Shown: positions 1 to 6,531 of the stretch, piece after piece
Layout of the letters: every line of letters starts with the position of its first letter
Position numbering within the stretch: position 1 is the first letter of the stretch
NCBI GenBank assembly: GCA_017984185.1
Contig: JAGNZX010000024.1
Span: 1 to 7,621, forward strand
Length of the DNA: 7,621 nt
Source of the DNA: Minisyncoccota bacterium
Lineage (GTDB): Bacteria; Patescibacteriota; Minisyncoccia; Phycocordibacterales; UBA9973
Direction of reading: 5' to 3'
The notes under the pieces: model-generated
Databases searched by the model: none
What the model was told of the DNA's origin: nothing
What the model saw: only the letters and a program-made list of their open reading frames with translations
Position numbers and translations under genes: made by a program

Positions 1-92
1 GTATCCATAGTGTTTACATACTCGCCCACAAAACGCCTCTCGGTGCCTTTGTCGATGATAACTCTTTTTTCTTCTTCAGTTAGCTCGTTCAT
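1..92 (-). CDS. msrB: Peptide-methionine (R)-S-oxide reductase MsrB, N-terminal fragment
   Basis: The gene runs off the left edge of the window, so only about 30 codons are visible, beginning with ATG at 92-90. The visible protein starts MNELTEEEKRV and continues through DKGTERRFVGEYVNTMD. The 'LTxEExRV...GTERxFxGEY' pattern is the typical N-terminus of MsrB, which reduces the R-epimer of methionine sulfoxide in proteins using thioredoxin or another thiol donor. The zinc-binding cysteines and the catalytic cysteine lie further downstream and cannot be seen. The start codon directly abuts the TAA stop of the SIMPL-domain gene, so the two are almost certainly co-transcribed and translationally coupled. 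No Shine-Dalgarno sequence is visible. The assignment rests on a short but characteristic stretch; it could be an MsrB domain of a longer protein, but not an MsrAB fusion with MsrA first. Confidence 0.8.
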   Translation of the reverse strand, partial: MNELTEEEKRVIIDKGTERRFVGEYVNTMD

Positions 93-767
93 TTACTTCA
101 ATAAAAATCTTAGACTAGAGACCACTCGGATTTTTTTGTATTCAGGAGAACCAGGATCTTTTTCTGTCACATCAAATACTCCTTGATTACCTCGAGACAC
201 CGCCCCAAGTGTTGATCCAGACTCATCTGCGAATTGTTTAGCGGAAGCACGAGCATTTTTTATAGCCTCAGCCAACATCTCTGGTTTTACACTATTAATA
301 TCTGAAAATTGAAATTCAATATAATTTTGATTGAGAGTAACTCCTTGTTTTACTAAAAGCAAAGTATCTTGTGAAGCAGATTTTACATTGTCCACTTTTT
401 TAGTATAGACAGACAATTGGGTTGTCGAATTGTATCTAAACAACGAATCTTTGTAAGTGTCTTGATAAATACTCACGGGTGCTACGTTTACTTCAGAATC
501 CTCAAAACCCTTGGTCTTCAAGAAAGATTTGATCGCCAAAGTGTTCTTGTCGATATCAGCATACAATGAATCCACATTGTTCGACTTTACATCAAAACTC
601 ATAGACCAGATGGCTACGTCGGCCTTGACTATCTTTTCAGACAAACCTTTTACCTCGACATATTTACCTTGGTCAGAAAAATTTTGCGCTGAAAAAAAGA
701 AAATCAGCGAAAAGACGACTACGGCTACACCCACGATCCAAGCACTATAATTTTTTATATTTTCCAT
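93..767 (-). CDS. Membrane-anchored SIMPL (DUF541, YggE-like) domain protein
   Basis: A 224-residue protein with one N-terminal hydrophobic segment (about residues 9-27, followed by a Ser-Ala-Gln stretch), then a SIMPL domain over roughly residues 36-222. Family signs are the opening 'VEVKGLSEKIVKADVA' strand pattern and the later helix AEAIKNARASAKQFADESG, followed by the 'LGAV' turn. The length is normal for the family. SIMPL proteins are periplasmic or surface-exposed; E. coli YggE has been linked to lower oxidative stress, but the biochemical role is not settled. The stop codon touches the ATG of msrB (no intergenic base), consistent with a link to oxidative-damage repair. The ATG at 767 is favoured because an extended -10 promoter ends 6 bases before it, implying a leaderless transcript. 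Domain call is firm; function is not known. Confidence 0.85.
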   Translation of the reverse strand: MENIKNYSAWIVGVAVVVFSLIFFFSAQNFSDQGKYVEVKGLSEKIVKADVAIWSMSFDVKSNNVDSLYADIDKNTLAIKSFLKTKGFEDSEVNVAPVSIYQDTYKDSLFRYNSTTQLSVYTKKVDNVKSASQDTLLLVKQGVTLNQNYIEFQFSDINSVKPEMLAEAIKNARASAKQFADESGSTLGAVSRGNQGVFDVTEKDPGSPEYKKIRVVSSLRFLLK

Positions 768-773
768 ACAAGT

Positions 774-802
774 ATTGTATCATTTTTATTGATTCTAAAC
801 AA
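774..802 (-). promoter_or_regulatory. Promoter of the SIMPL-msrB operon, leaderless
   Basis: On the minus strand, TTGTTT (802-797) is followed after 17 bases by TACAAT (779-774), preceded by TGA so that it reads as an extended -10 element (TGnTACAAT). The -10 ends six bases before the ATG at 767, so the predicted transcription start falls at or next to the start codon. Prediction from sequence only; the region is AT-rich, which raises the chance of accidental matches. Confidence 0.55.
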
Positions 803-874
803 ACAAGAAATACCTATGTTGTGCAATTAGAAATTATACTTTAAAATATAGTAATATCAGTTGATTTAGATTTG

Positions 875-903
875 TTGACTTTTAACTGAAAATGGTGTAT
901 AAT
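875..903 (+). promoter_or_regulatory. Promoter of the CAP-domain gene, near-leaderless
   Basis: TTGACT (875-880) and a consensus TATAAT (898-903) are separated by exactly 17 bases, the best promoter in the window. The -10 ends 11 bases before the ATG at 915, so the 5' untranslated region would be only about 4-6 bases and has no room for a Shine-Dalgarno sequence. It is one half of the 147-base divergent spacer shared with the SIMPL gene. Confidence 0.7.
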
Positions 904-914
904 TATATAACAAA

Positions 915-1943
915 ATGAAATATTTAGAGAAATTAATACATACTATAATTCCCCACCCGAAAAATAAAAATATCCCTCACTTGTTGCAAGCTGAATTTAT
1001 CGGACTGCTCTCCTGTTTGGTAGTTTTACTTTTTTTTATAAATCAAAATAATTTATCTCTAATTAGACAGTTAAATTTAACTGGAGCGATATACCCAGCA
1101 GTACTCACTGACATGACCAACCAAGATCGCACAGAAGAAGGAGTTCAAAAACTTGCTTGGAGTCCCACCCTAGAAAATGCAGCTCGCATGAAAGCAAGTG
1201 ATATGTTGCAAAATGGTTATTTTGCCCACACTAGTCCGGCTGGCAAGACACCCTGGCATTGGTTAGAAGAAGCTAAATACAATTTTGTTTACGCGGGTGA
1301 AAATTTAGCCATAGATTTTAGCGAATCCGCGGATGTCGAGCAAGCTTGGCTAAATTCCCCCACTCACCGAGCCAATGTTTTAAACACAAATTACACAGAA
1401 ATTGGCATAATGGCATTGGATGGAATTTACCAAGGACGAAATACTACTTTCGTGGTGGAATTTTTTGGAAAACCCATCGCTGCAAAAACAGCTCAAGCCA
1501 AAACAACACAAGAAAAAAATCCGATCGCGCCAAAAACTACCAAAATTTCTAACCCTGAAGTAGCTGGCGCATCTATCCAAACAACCAACAAACCCCAAAC
1601 TCCCATAAAGGTTCTCCAAGAAGCCGACAAAACTACAGAAAAATTTATAGCGATACAAAACCTAGAGGCCACAGAGCCTGTAATCGTTGATTCAAATACA
1701 TATCAGTCAAAATTATCTACTTGGTATCAACGCTTAGCAGTAAGCCCCACAAATACAATCAGAGCTATTTATGCACTAATAGTGTTAATAGTGGGTATGT
1801 CTATGGTCCTAGTTCTAACCAAAGAATACCAAAAACACCACACCAAGCATTTGATTATGGGAACACTACTTATAGTTTTGACTGGAGTATTTTTATATTC
1901 TCTTCATTCACCAAATATCACAATGGCTTTTTTCTTAAATTAA
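915..1943 (+). CDS. Membrane-anchored CAP/SCP (YkwD-like) domain protein with C-terminal membrane hairpin
   Basis: A 342-residue protein. Residues 28-43 form a membrane segment; residues about 64-186 form a bacterial CAP domain (Pfam CAP, YkwD type). Characteristic pieces are 'GYFAHTSPAGKTPWHWL' (His105), 'YAGENLA' (Glu129), 'AWLNSPTHRANVL' (His151) and the closing 'FVVEFFG' strand; these are the putative cavity His and Glu positions of the fold. A Thr/Lys/Pro-rich linker (about 187-265) leads to two further predicted membrane segments near 283-302 and 312-330. The CAP domain is expected outside the membrane. Bacterial CAP proteins of this type have no agreed enzymatic activity. The gene is alone on the plus strand and ends tail-to-tail with bshA, sharing the bases TTAA at 1940-1943. 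The ATG is chosen because a promoter sits directly upstream. Confidence 0.88.
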   Translation: MKYLEKLIHTIIPHPKNKNIPHLLQAEFIGLLSCLVVLLFFINQNNLSLIRQLNLTGAIYPAVLTDMTNQDRTEEGVQKLAWSPTLENAARMKASDMLQNGYFAHTSPAGKTPWHWLEEAKYNFVYAGENLAIDFSESADVEQAWLNSPTHRANVLNTNYTEIGIMALDGIYQGRNTTFVVEFFGKPIAAKTAQAKTTQEKNPIAPKTTKISNPEVAGASIQTTNKPQTPIKVLQEADKTTEKFIAIQNLEATEPVIVDSNTYQSKLSTWYQRLAVSPTNTIRAIYALIVLIVGMSMVLVLTKEYQKHHTKHLIMGTLLIVLTGVFLYSLHSPNITMAFFLN

Positions 1944-3094
1944 TTTTGATCTGTTTCCAATATAGCTTGATAGTAATCTAAATAATCTGATACAGTTTTG
2001 TCTCCAGAAAATCCTGACGAGGCGCGAACTTTAGCATTTTCTCCTAATTTTTTTACCAATTCTCCGTCTTTTGAAAGCTCTAAAAGTTTCTTGGCAAAAC
2101 CATCCACTGAGCCTACATCAAACAAAAATCCAGTCTGACCATCCTGCATGAATTCAGATATTCCTCCAGCGTTGGTGGCTAATACTGGTTTACCGTATGA
2201 CATAGTCTCCAAGATACCCATACCGAAAGATTCTTCTCCCGAAGTATAAAGTCCAACATCAGCCACATTGATATAATTTTCAACATCAATCACATTTTTT
2301 TGAATAATTATTTTATCTTCAATACCCAATTTTTGAGCAAGTGGCACATAAGGCGCAAAATCTCCACCAGCTAAAATCAATAGTTTGATATGTTTCTCGC
2401 CTTTTAATTGGGCAACAACTTGCAACAAATCCGGAATCCTTTTTACTTCTCGCAAGTTTGAAAGGTGTATTACTACAAAATCCTTGGGTGCAATACCGAG
2501 GCTTTTCCTAACCTCATCTACATTTTTAGTTATTTTTTTAGGATTATAAAAATTGTGAATTACTTGTATTTCTTTTTTTGTTTCGAGAACTTTTAGGGTA
2601 TCTTGTTTCAAGCTCTCTGAAACAGCCGTCACCCCGCAAGAATCTTCAATAGAATATTTTATTACAGGCATCAAGTTTTTATCACGAGCGAGCAGAGTAA
2701 TATCAGTGCCGTGTAGAGTCGTGACCACACTTGGAAAGTGCAATTTTTGAGCCTTAGCAATGTTTTTGGCTAAAAGTGCCGCAGTGGCATGAGGTACCGC
2801 ATAGTGCACATGCATTATGTCTAGTTTATGTTTTGCACCCACCTCCACCATTTTTACAGCCAGTGGTAAGGTATAATCTGGGTATTTAAATAAAGCATAG
2901 CCATTGAGCTCTACTTGGTGGAAAAATATATTTGGTAAAGATTTATCTAAAAGAAAAGGTTCTTCATAACTGATAAAGTGCACATCGTGGCCAAGGCGAG
3001 CCAGTTCACTACCGAGCCCTGTAGCCACGATACCACTCCCGCCGACCGACGGATAACACACAATACCGATTTTCAATTTTTTTATTTTCACCAT
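1940..3094 (-). CDS. bshA: N-acetyl-alpha-D-glucosaminyl L-malate synthase BshA (GT4 glycosyltransferase)
   Basis: BshA joins GlcNAc from UDP-GlcNAc to the hydroxyl of L-malate, the first step of bacillithiol synthesis, in the cytoplasm. The 384-residue length is normal. The N-terminal Rossmann domain carries the BshA hallmarks 'CYPSVGGSG' (13-21), 'FKYPDY' (69-74), 'HYAVPHA' (97-103) and 'TTLHGTD' (125-131); the C-terminal GT-B domain carries 'LSNLREVKRI' (211-220), the E-x7-E motif Glu288-Glu296 in 'EESFGMGILE', and 'TNAGGISE' (307-314). The match to Bacillus BshA as I know it runs along the whole chain, well beyond generic GT4 similarity. It lies 6 bases after bshB and is the last gene of the operon; its TAA overlaps the TAA of the convergent CAP gene. 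No Shine-Dalgarno sequence is seen before the ATG, which suggests translation coupled to bshB. Other GT4 functions are possible but much less likely. Confidence 0.92.
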   Translation of the reverse strand: MVKIKKLKIGIVCYPSVGGSGIVATGLGSELARLGHDVHFISYEEPFLLDKSLPNIFFHQVELNGYALFKYPDYTLPLAVKMVEVGAKHKLDIMHVHYAVPHATAALLAKNIAKAQKLHFPSVVTTLHGTDITLLARDKNLMPVIKYSIEDSCGVTAVSESLKQDTLKVLETKKEIQVIHNFYNPKKITKNVDEVRKSLGIAPKDFVVIHLSNLREVKRIPDLLQVVAQLKGEKHIKLLILAGGDFAPYVPLAQKLGIEDKIIIQKNVIDVENYINVADVGLYTSGEESFGMGILETMSYGKPVLATNAGGISEFMQDGQTGFLFDVGSVDGFAKKLLELSKDGELVKKLGENAKVRASSGFSGDKTVSDYLDYYQAILETDQN

Positions 3095-3100
3095 AAAATT

Positions 3101-3820
3101 TTATTTATAGTGTCGTCCGGAAACATCGAGCGTAGCGATACTATCGAGCACAATCGGATCATTGACCCAGAGCGGGATCGCGTATTCAGTACCAATCAGG
3201 GTCCCAAAAGCTCGAGCTTTATTGCTAACCAAATTAATATATCCCTTGGTTTGCATTTGGCTTTTGTGCATATGCATAGCACGGGCCCAAGCCTCGTATT
3301 CACCTGAAACATCGACAATAATGTCTGGATTTTTATCGAGCTCAGCACTAGAAGGATAATAATACAAGGCATCAATAGCGTGAATTTTTTGTTTCTTGAG
3401 TTCTTTGAGTCCGCCATAACGAGCAAGCCTAGTCGCCGAACGAGTCATGTGCGAGACTGCAAAATGGTCTGGGTGTTGATTTTCAGAAAGTGATTGAGCC
3501 AGCACGATATTTGGTTTATAAGTACGGATTATTTCCGCCAATTTGATTGTATTTTTTGGGTTATTTTCAATATGACAATCCCCGCCCAAATTTATAAACT
3601 CTACTTCCGCACCCATGGCCTTGGCTGAATCCATGGCTTCTTTTTTTCGTCCGGCTGGAGTCCCGCTTGTGCCCGCCTCACCGAGCGAACAGACGACGAT
3701 CTTGACCTGGTGGCCAGCTTTTACCTCTTTGATAATCAACCCTCCGCAACCAAACTCGGCATCGTCTGGATGTGCACCAAATATAAGTATTTTTTTATTC
3801 ATTTTATTACTATACAACAT
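3101..3820 (-). CDS. bshB: BshB-type PIG-L (LmbE-like) deacetylase, GlcNAc-malate deacetylase
   Basis: Zinc-dependent N-deacetylase expected to convert GlcNAc-malate to GlcN-malate, the second step of bacillithiol synthesis. The 239-residue protein shows the PIG-L metal motif AHPDD (residues 16-20 counted from 3820; ligand-type His17 and Asp20, with Asp19 as the likely general base) and the second ligand motif 'HPDH' (116-119). Further family segments are 'FGCGG' (23-27) and the C-terminal 'EAWARAMHMHKSQMQTKGY' region near 171-189, resembling the BshB helix that ends in 'SQ'. Two starts are possible: ATG at 3820, with AGGA 13 bases upstream inside the end of bshC, or ATG at 3802 (MNKKILIFG), which gives the usual short lead before AHPDD but has no ribosome site. 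PIG-L enzymes vary in substrate; the specificity call rests on adjacent bshA. Confidence 0.85.
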   Translation of the reverse strand: MLYSNKMNKKILIFGAHPDDAEFGCGGLIIKEVKAGHQVKIVVCSLGEAGTSGTPAGRKKEAMDSAKAMGAEVEFINLGGDCHIENNPKNTIKLAEIIRTYKPNIVLAQSLSENQHPDHFAVSHMTRSATRLARYGGLKELKKQKIHAIDALYYYPSSAELDKNPDIIVDVSGEYEAWARAMHMHKSQMQTKGYINLVSNKARAFGTLIGTEYAIPLWVNDPIVLDSIATLDVSGRHYK

Positions 3821-3827
3821 TTTTAAA

Positions 3828-4628
3828 TTATTTTCCTAGTGGAATGTAAGCATGGTCGGACTCGTCGATTTCTTCTCTGTTTACAAAAACTACTTCGGGA
3901 AAATCTGCCTTATTTAGATACTCGGCCTCGCTGGCTCCAGCGATATAGTGGGTGCAGTGTATAACTGATTGCATATTAGCAAACCTGTGCTCACGGTTTG
4001 GATTCTTTTGCCATTTTTCTATTTTTGCTGGTACTGGAATATCCAGATATTTTCCACCACCTTCGTGTAAACGCAATTTCTCCAACCCACCCTCACGATA
4101 CATTTCCGCACGGACAATTTCACCTTCATATACTACATCAGCAAAATATTCCGGGAGTTCGCTCGAAATATTTCTAAAATCTTTATCTCCCGAACGCACA
4201 ACCTCGACACCATCAAGCAGGCCAAGTTTTTTATACATTTCCAAACAAAAATCAGCTACAGTGTCTGCCCTCACACTCGCAAAAATATCCACCAAAGATT
4301 TTTCCATAAATCTAGGTAAACGCCTGATGGTTTCCTCTTGCCAGCCTTTGGTAATTTTTTTATAGCAAAGTGGAGAATATTTTTTTTGTATTTTATTTTC
4401 TACTAAAAAATTAATTCTGGCTTCTTCCTTTGTTTTTAAATCGGTCATCACAGTAATGGTCTCTCGATAATCGGCATCTGAATCATGATAAAAAAATACA
4501 ATTTTCCCGCCAATTTTTTTCTGCAGTTCTCGAGCAGTTTTTATTTTGGCATACACATAACGCTTGGGGAAAAAACCACTTGGTTGCTGACCAAAACATA
4601 TTACAGGCTCGCTTTTTTCTTGGTTCAT
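3828..4628 (-). CDS. Minimal BshC-like protein, putative bacillithiol cysteine-adding enzyme
   Basis: BshC adds cysteine to GlcN-malate, the last step of bacillithiol synthesis. This 266-residue protein is about half the length of known BshC (about 540). Three segments line up with BshC motifs as I recall them: 'CFGQQPSGFF' (11-20) with the N-terminal 'TGQQAG' Rossmann turn; 'FFYHDSDADYRE' (45-56) with the 'FWxAxEDHDxxE' motif, keeping Asp51, Asp53 and Glu56; and 'YIAGASEAEYL' (228-238) with 'YxGGPxEIAYW', followed by 'EVVFVNREE' in the place of the BshC 'PVVxPR'. The middle (about 60-220) is short and the C-terminal coiled-coil dimerisation domain is absent. The reading frame is intact, 3 bases after the ABC gene and 7 before bshB. 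The 'GQQPSG' turn also resembles class I aminoacyl-tRNA synthetase and related nucleotidyltransferase folds. The function is inferred from motifs plus position; no search was run. Confidence 0.65.
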   Translation of the reverse strand: MNQEKSEPVICFGQQPSGFFPKRYVYAKIKTARELQKKIGGKIVFFYHDSDADYRETITVMTDLKTKEEARINFLVENKIQKKYSPLCYKKITKGWQEETIRRLPRFMEKSLVDIFASVRADTVADFCLEMYKKLGLLDGVEVVRSGDKDFRNISSELPEYFADVVYEGEIVRAEMYREGGLEKLRLHEGGGKYLDIPVPAKIEKWQKNPNREHRFANMQSVIHCTHYIAGASEAEYLNKADFPEVVFVNREEIDESDHAYIPLGK

Positions 4629-4631
4629 AAA

Positions 4632-6374
4632 TTAAGCTCTTTCTCCTATTTGTTGTCTCCACATAGCTGCATACAAACCTTGTTTAGCTAAAAGTTCAGC
4701 ATGAGACCCAGACTCACTCAATACTCCTTTTTCAAGAACATAAATGGTGTCAGCGTGCATGATCGTCGAGAGTCTATGCGCTATTAAAATAGTAATGTGG
4801 GCATTATTTTTTGAAATATCTTTAATAGTTTTTCCTATTTCTTCTTCAGTCAAAGAATCCAAGGCTGATGTCGCTTCATCAAAAATTAAAATATTTGGCT
4901 TACGTAAAAGAGCGCGGGCAATCGAGAGACGTTGTTTTTCTCCTCCAGAAACCTTGACGCCACCTTCTCCGATTAAAGTATTTAGACCTCCACCGCCACG
5001 TTCTAGTAAATTCTGACACTGAGCTTTATTTAAGGCTTCGAGACACTCTGTGTCAGTTGCTTCTGGTTTAACAAAAAGCAGATTTTCTCGTATTGTTCCA
5101 GCAAAAAGTTGTGTATCTTGTGTGACAAAACCTATCTGTCCTCGTAACTCATTTTTATTAATATCTTGGAAAGGCACTCCATTAAAATATATTTCTCCAG
5201 CAGTTGGCATATACAGTCCGACCAAAAGTTTCACCAATGAAGTTTTGCCCGAACCCGAAGGACCGACAAAAGCAATCGTGCCTCCACGCGTTACCTCACA
5301 AGATATATTTGATAAAGCATTGTTGTCGCTAGATTTATATTTAAAAGAAACATTTTTAAAAGCCAATTTTTCTACCATGCCAATATTTTTTGGATTCTCA
5401 GCGAACTTTTCTTTGGGCATAGACATTAATTTTTCAAAATTAATGAGTGAAGCCTCAGCTTCGCGATAAGTTCCGATCACATTCCCAATCTCTTGCAGTG
5501 GTCCAAATACAAAAAATGAATATACAAACAATGAGAAAAATTCACCGAAAGTAATCGTTTTACTAAAAATCAAATACAACATAAAGAACAAAATACCCGT
5601 TCGGACCAAGTTGATGACTGTGCCTTGAACAAAAGCCAATGATCGCAAATAACGAAGTTTTTTCAATTCGAGTTGTAATATTTTTTCAGTTGTATGGTTT
5701 AAGCGTTCAATTTCTTGCCCAGCCAGCCCGAGACTTTTTACAAGCTCGATATTACGCAAAGATTCTGTGGTTGAACCAGCGAGCGCTGTGGTCTCTGCTA
5801 CAATAAGAGTTTGGATATTTTTAATTTTCTTTGATAAGAGCATGCTCATACCAGCAATAATTGGAATAGTCGAGAAAAAAGCTACGGCAATCCCCCAATA
5901 TATACTGGTCGCATAAATAGCCACAAATAGAAATCCGATAAAAGAAACAAAAAGCACATTCACTGTGGCTGAAATTAATTTTTCGGTATCTTGGCGGACT
6001 TTTTGCAATTTCCCCAAAGTCTCTCCACTTCGTTCATCCTCAAAGACGCTATATGGTAATGCTAGGGAGTGTGCAATACCGTCTCGATACAAATCTGCCC
6101 CGACACGCTGACTAATTCCATTTAAAAAATAATCTTGAAAATTCTTGGCTACTCTTGAGATAAAAGCCACGCCCACAATAGTCAAAAGCAATAAACCGAC
6201 ACCATTAAAAAATTGGGCTGAAGTATATAAATCAGGTTTGGTCGCATACTCATCTATAACGTGTCTGAAAATATACGGATCAAGCAAAGAGAACACTTGA
6301 TTGATTGTGGCTAAAAAAAGTGTCAAAACACAAAGACCCCAATATTTTTTTAAATAATGATAGAAAGTTTTCAT
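4632..6374 (-). CDS. ABC half-transporter, exporter type (fused permease and ATPase)
   Basis: A 580-residue protein with an N-terminal six-helix type I exporter domain (about 1-310, hydrophobic segments near 13-32, 57-75, 138-156, 160-180, 250-270 and 277-298) and a complete C-terminal nucleotide-binding domain: Walker A 'GPSGSGKTS' (371-379), Q-loop Gln419 in 'VTQDTQLF', signature 'VSGGE' (475-479), Walker B 'ILIFDE' (495-500), D-loop 'SALD' and switch His533 in 'IAHRLST'. All catalytic residues are present, so it should work as a homodimer, exporting its substrate through the cytoplasmic membrane. The length is standard for MsbA/BmrA-like proteins, and the substrate cannot be read from the sequence. 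It sits 23 bases after the small basic gene and 3 bases before the bshC-like gene, so a role in moving bacillithiol, a conjugate of it, or a thiol is a reasonable guess from context only. Confidence 0.9.
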   Translation of the reverse strand: MKTFYHYLKKYWGLCVLTLFLATINQVFSLLDPYIFRHVIDEYATKPDLYTSAQFFNGVGLLLLTIVGVAFISRVAKNFQDYFLNGISQRVGADLYRDGIAHSLALPYSVFEDERSGETLGKLQKVRQDTEKLISATVNVLFVSFIGFLFVAIYATSIYWGIAVAFFSTIPIIAGMSMLLSKKIKNIQTLIVAETTALAGSTTESLRNIELVKSLGLAGQEIERLNHTTEKILQLELKKLRYLRSLAFVQGTVINLVRTGILFFMLYLIFSKTITFGEFFSLFVYSFFVFGPLQEIGNVIGTYREAEASLINFEKLMSMPKEKFAENPKNIGMVEKLAFKNVSFKYKSSDNNALSNISCEVTRGGTIAFVGPSGSGKTSLVKLLVGLYMPTAGEIYFNGVPFQDINKNELRGQIGFVTQDTQLFAGTIRENLLFVKPEATDTECLEALNKAQCQNLLERGGGGLNTLIGEGGVKVSGGEKQRLSIARALLRKPNILIFDEATSALDSLTEEEIGKTIKDISKNNAHITILIAHRLSTIMHADTIYVLEKGVLSESGSHAELLAKQGLYAAMWRQQIGERA

Positions 6375-6397
6375 GAAAAAAATTTTTAGACCAAAAT

Positions 6398-6523
6398 CTA
6401 TTTAGACTTGCGACGAGTTGCCTTTTTAGCCAACATCGCATGTTTGACCGCTAAACGCTTTTTGGTCTTGTGAGAGCGTCGAGACTTACCTCTTTGACTC
6501 AATGTTGTTCCTCTTTTTGCCAT
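6398..6523 (-). CDS. 41-residue very basic protein, unknown, ribosomal-protein-like composition
   Basis: A short ORF from ATG at 6523 to TAG at 6398. The protein begins MAKRGTTLSQRGKSRRSHK and ends AMLAKKATRRKSK. It has 10 Lys, 7 Arg and 2 His in 41 residues and no acidic residue, so it must bind nucleic acid or another polyanion; the look is that of small bacterial ribosomal proteins, but I could not match it to bL34, bL36, bS21, bS22 or bTHX. A strong promoter (TATAAT plus 17-base spacing to TTGATT) ends 8 bases upstream, and the 23-base gap to the ABC gene has no clear terminator, so it may be the leading gene of the ABC-bsh operon. Support for coding comes from the promoter placement, the biased composition and codon-like structure; conservation has not been tested. 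Confidence 0.7.
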   Translation of the reverse strand: MAKRGTTLSQRGKSRRSHKTKKRLAVKHAMLAKKATRRKSK

Positions 6524-6531
6524 ATATTTAT

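Noticed and set aside
3828..4628. BshC-like gene as a truncated pseudogene
   Set aside because: The frame is intact with proper start and stop, spacing to both neighbours is operon-like, and the protein retains counterparts of motifs from both ends of the BshC core, which a simple truncation would not.
6375..6397. A/T runs between the small basic gene and the ABC gene as a terminator
   Set aside because: There is no GC-containing stem before the T run, so an intrinsic terminator is not supported and continued transcription into the ABC gene is the simpler reading.
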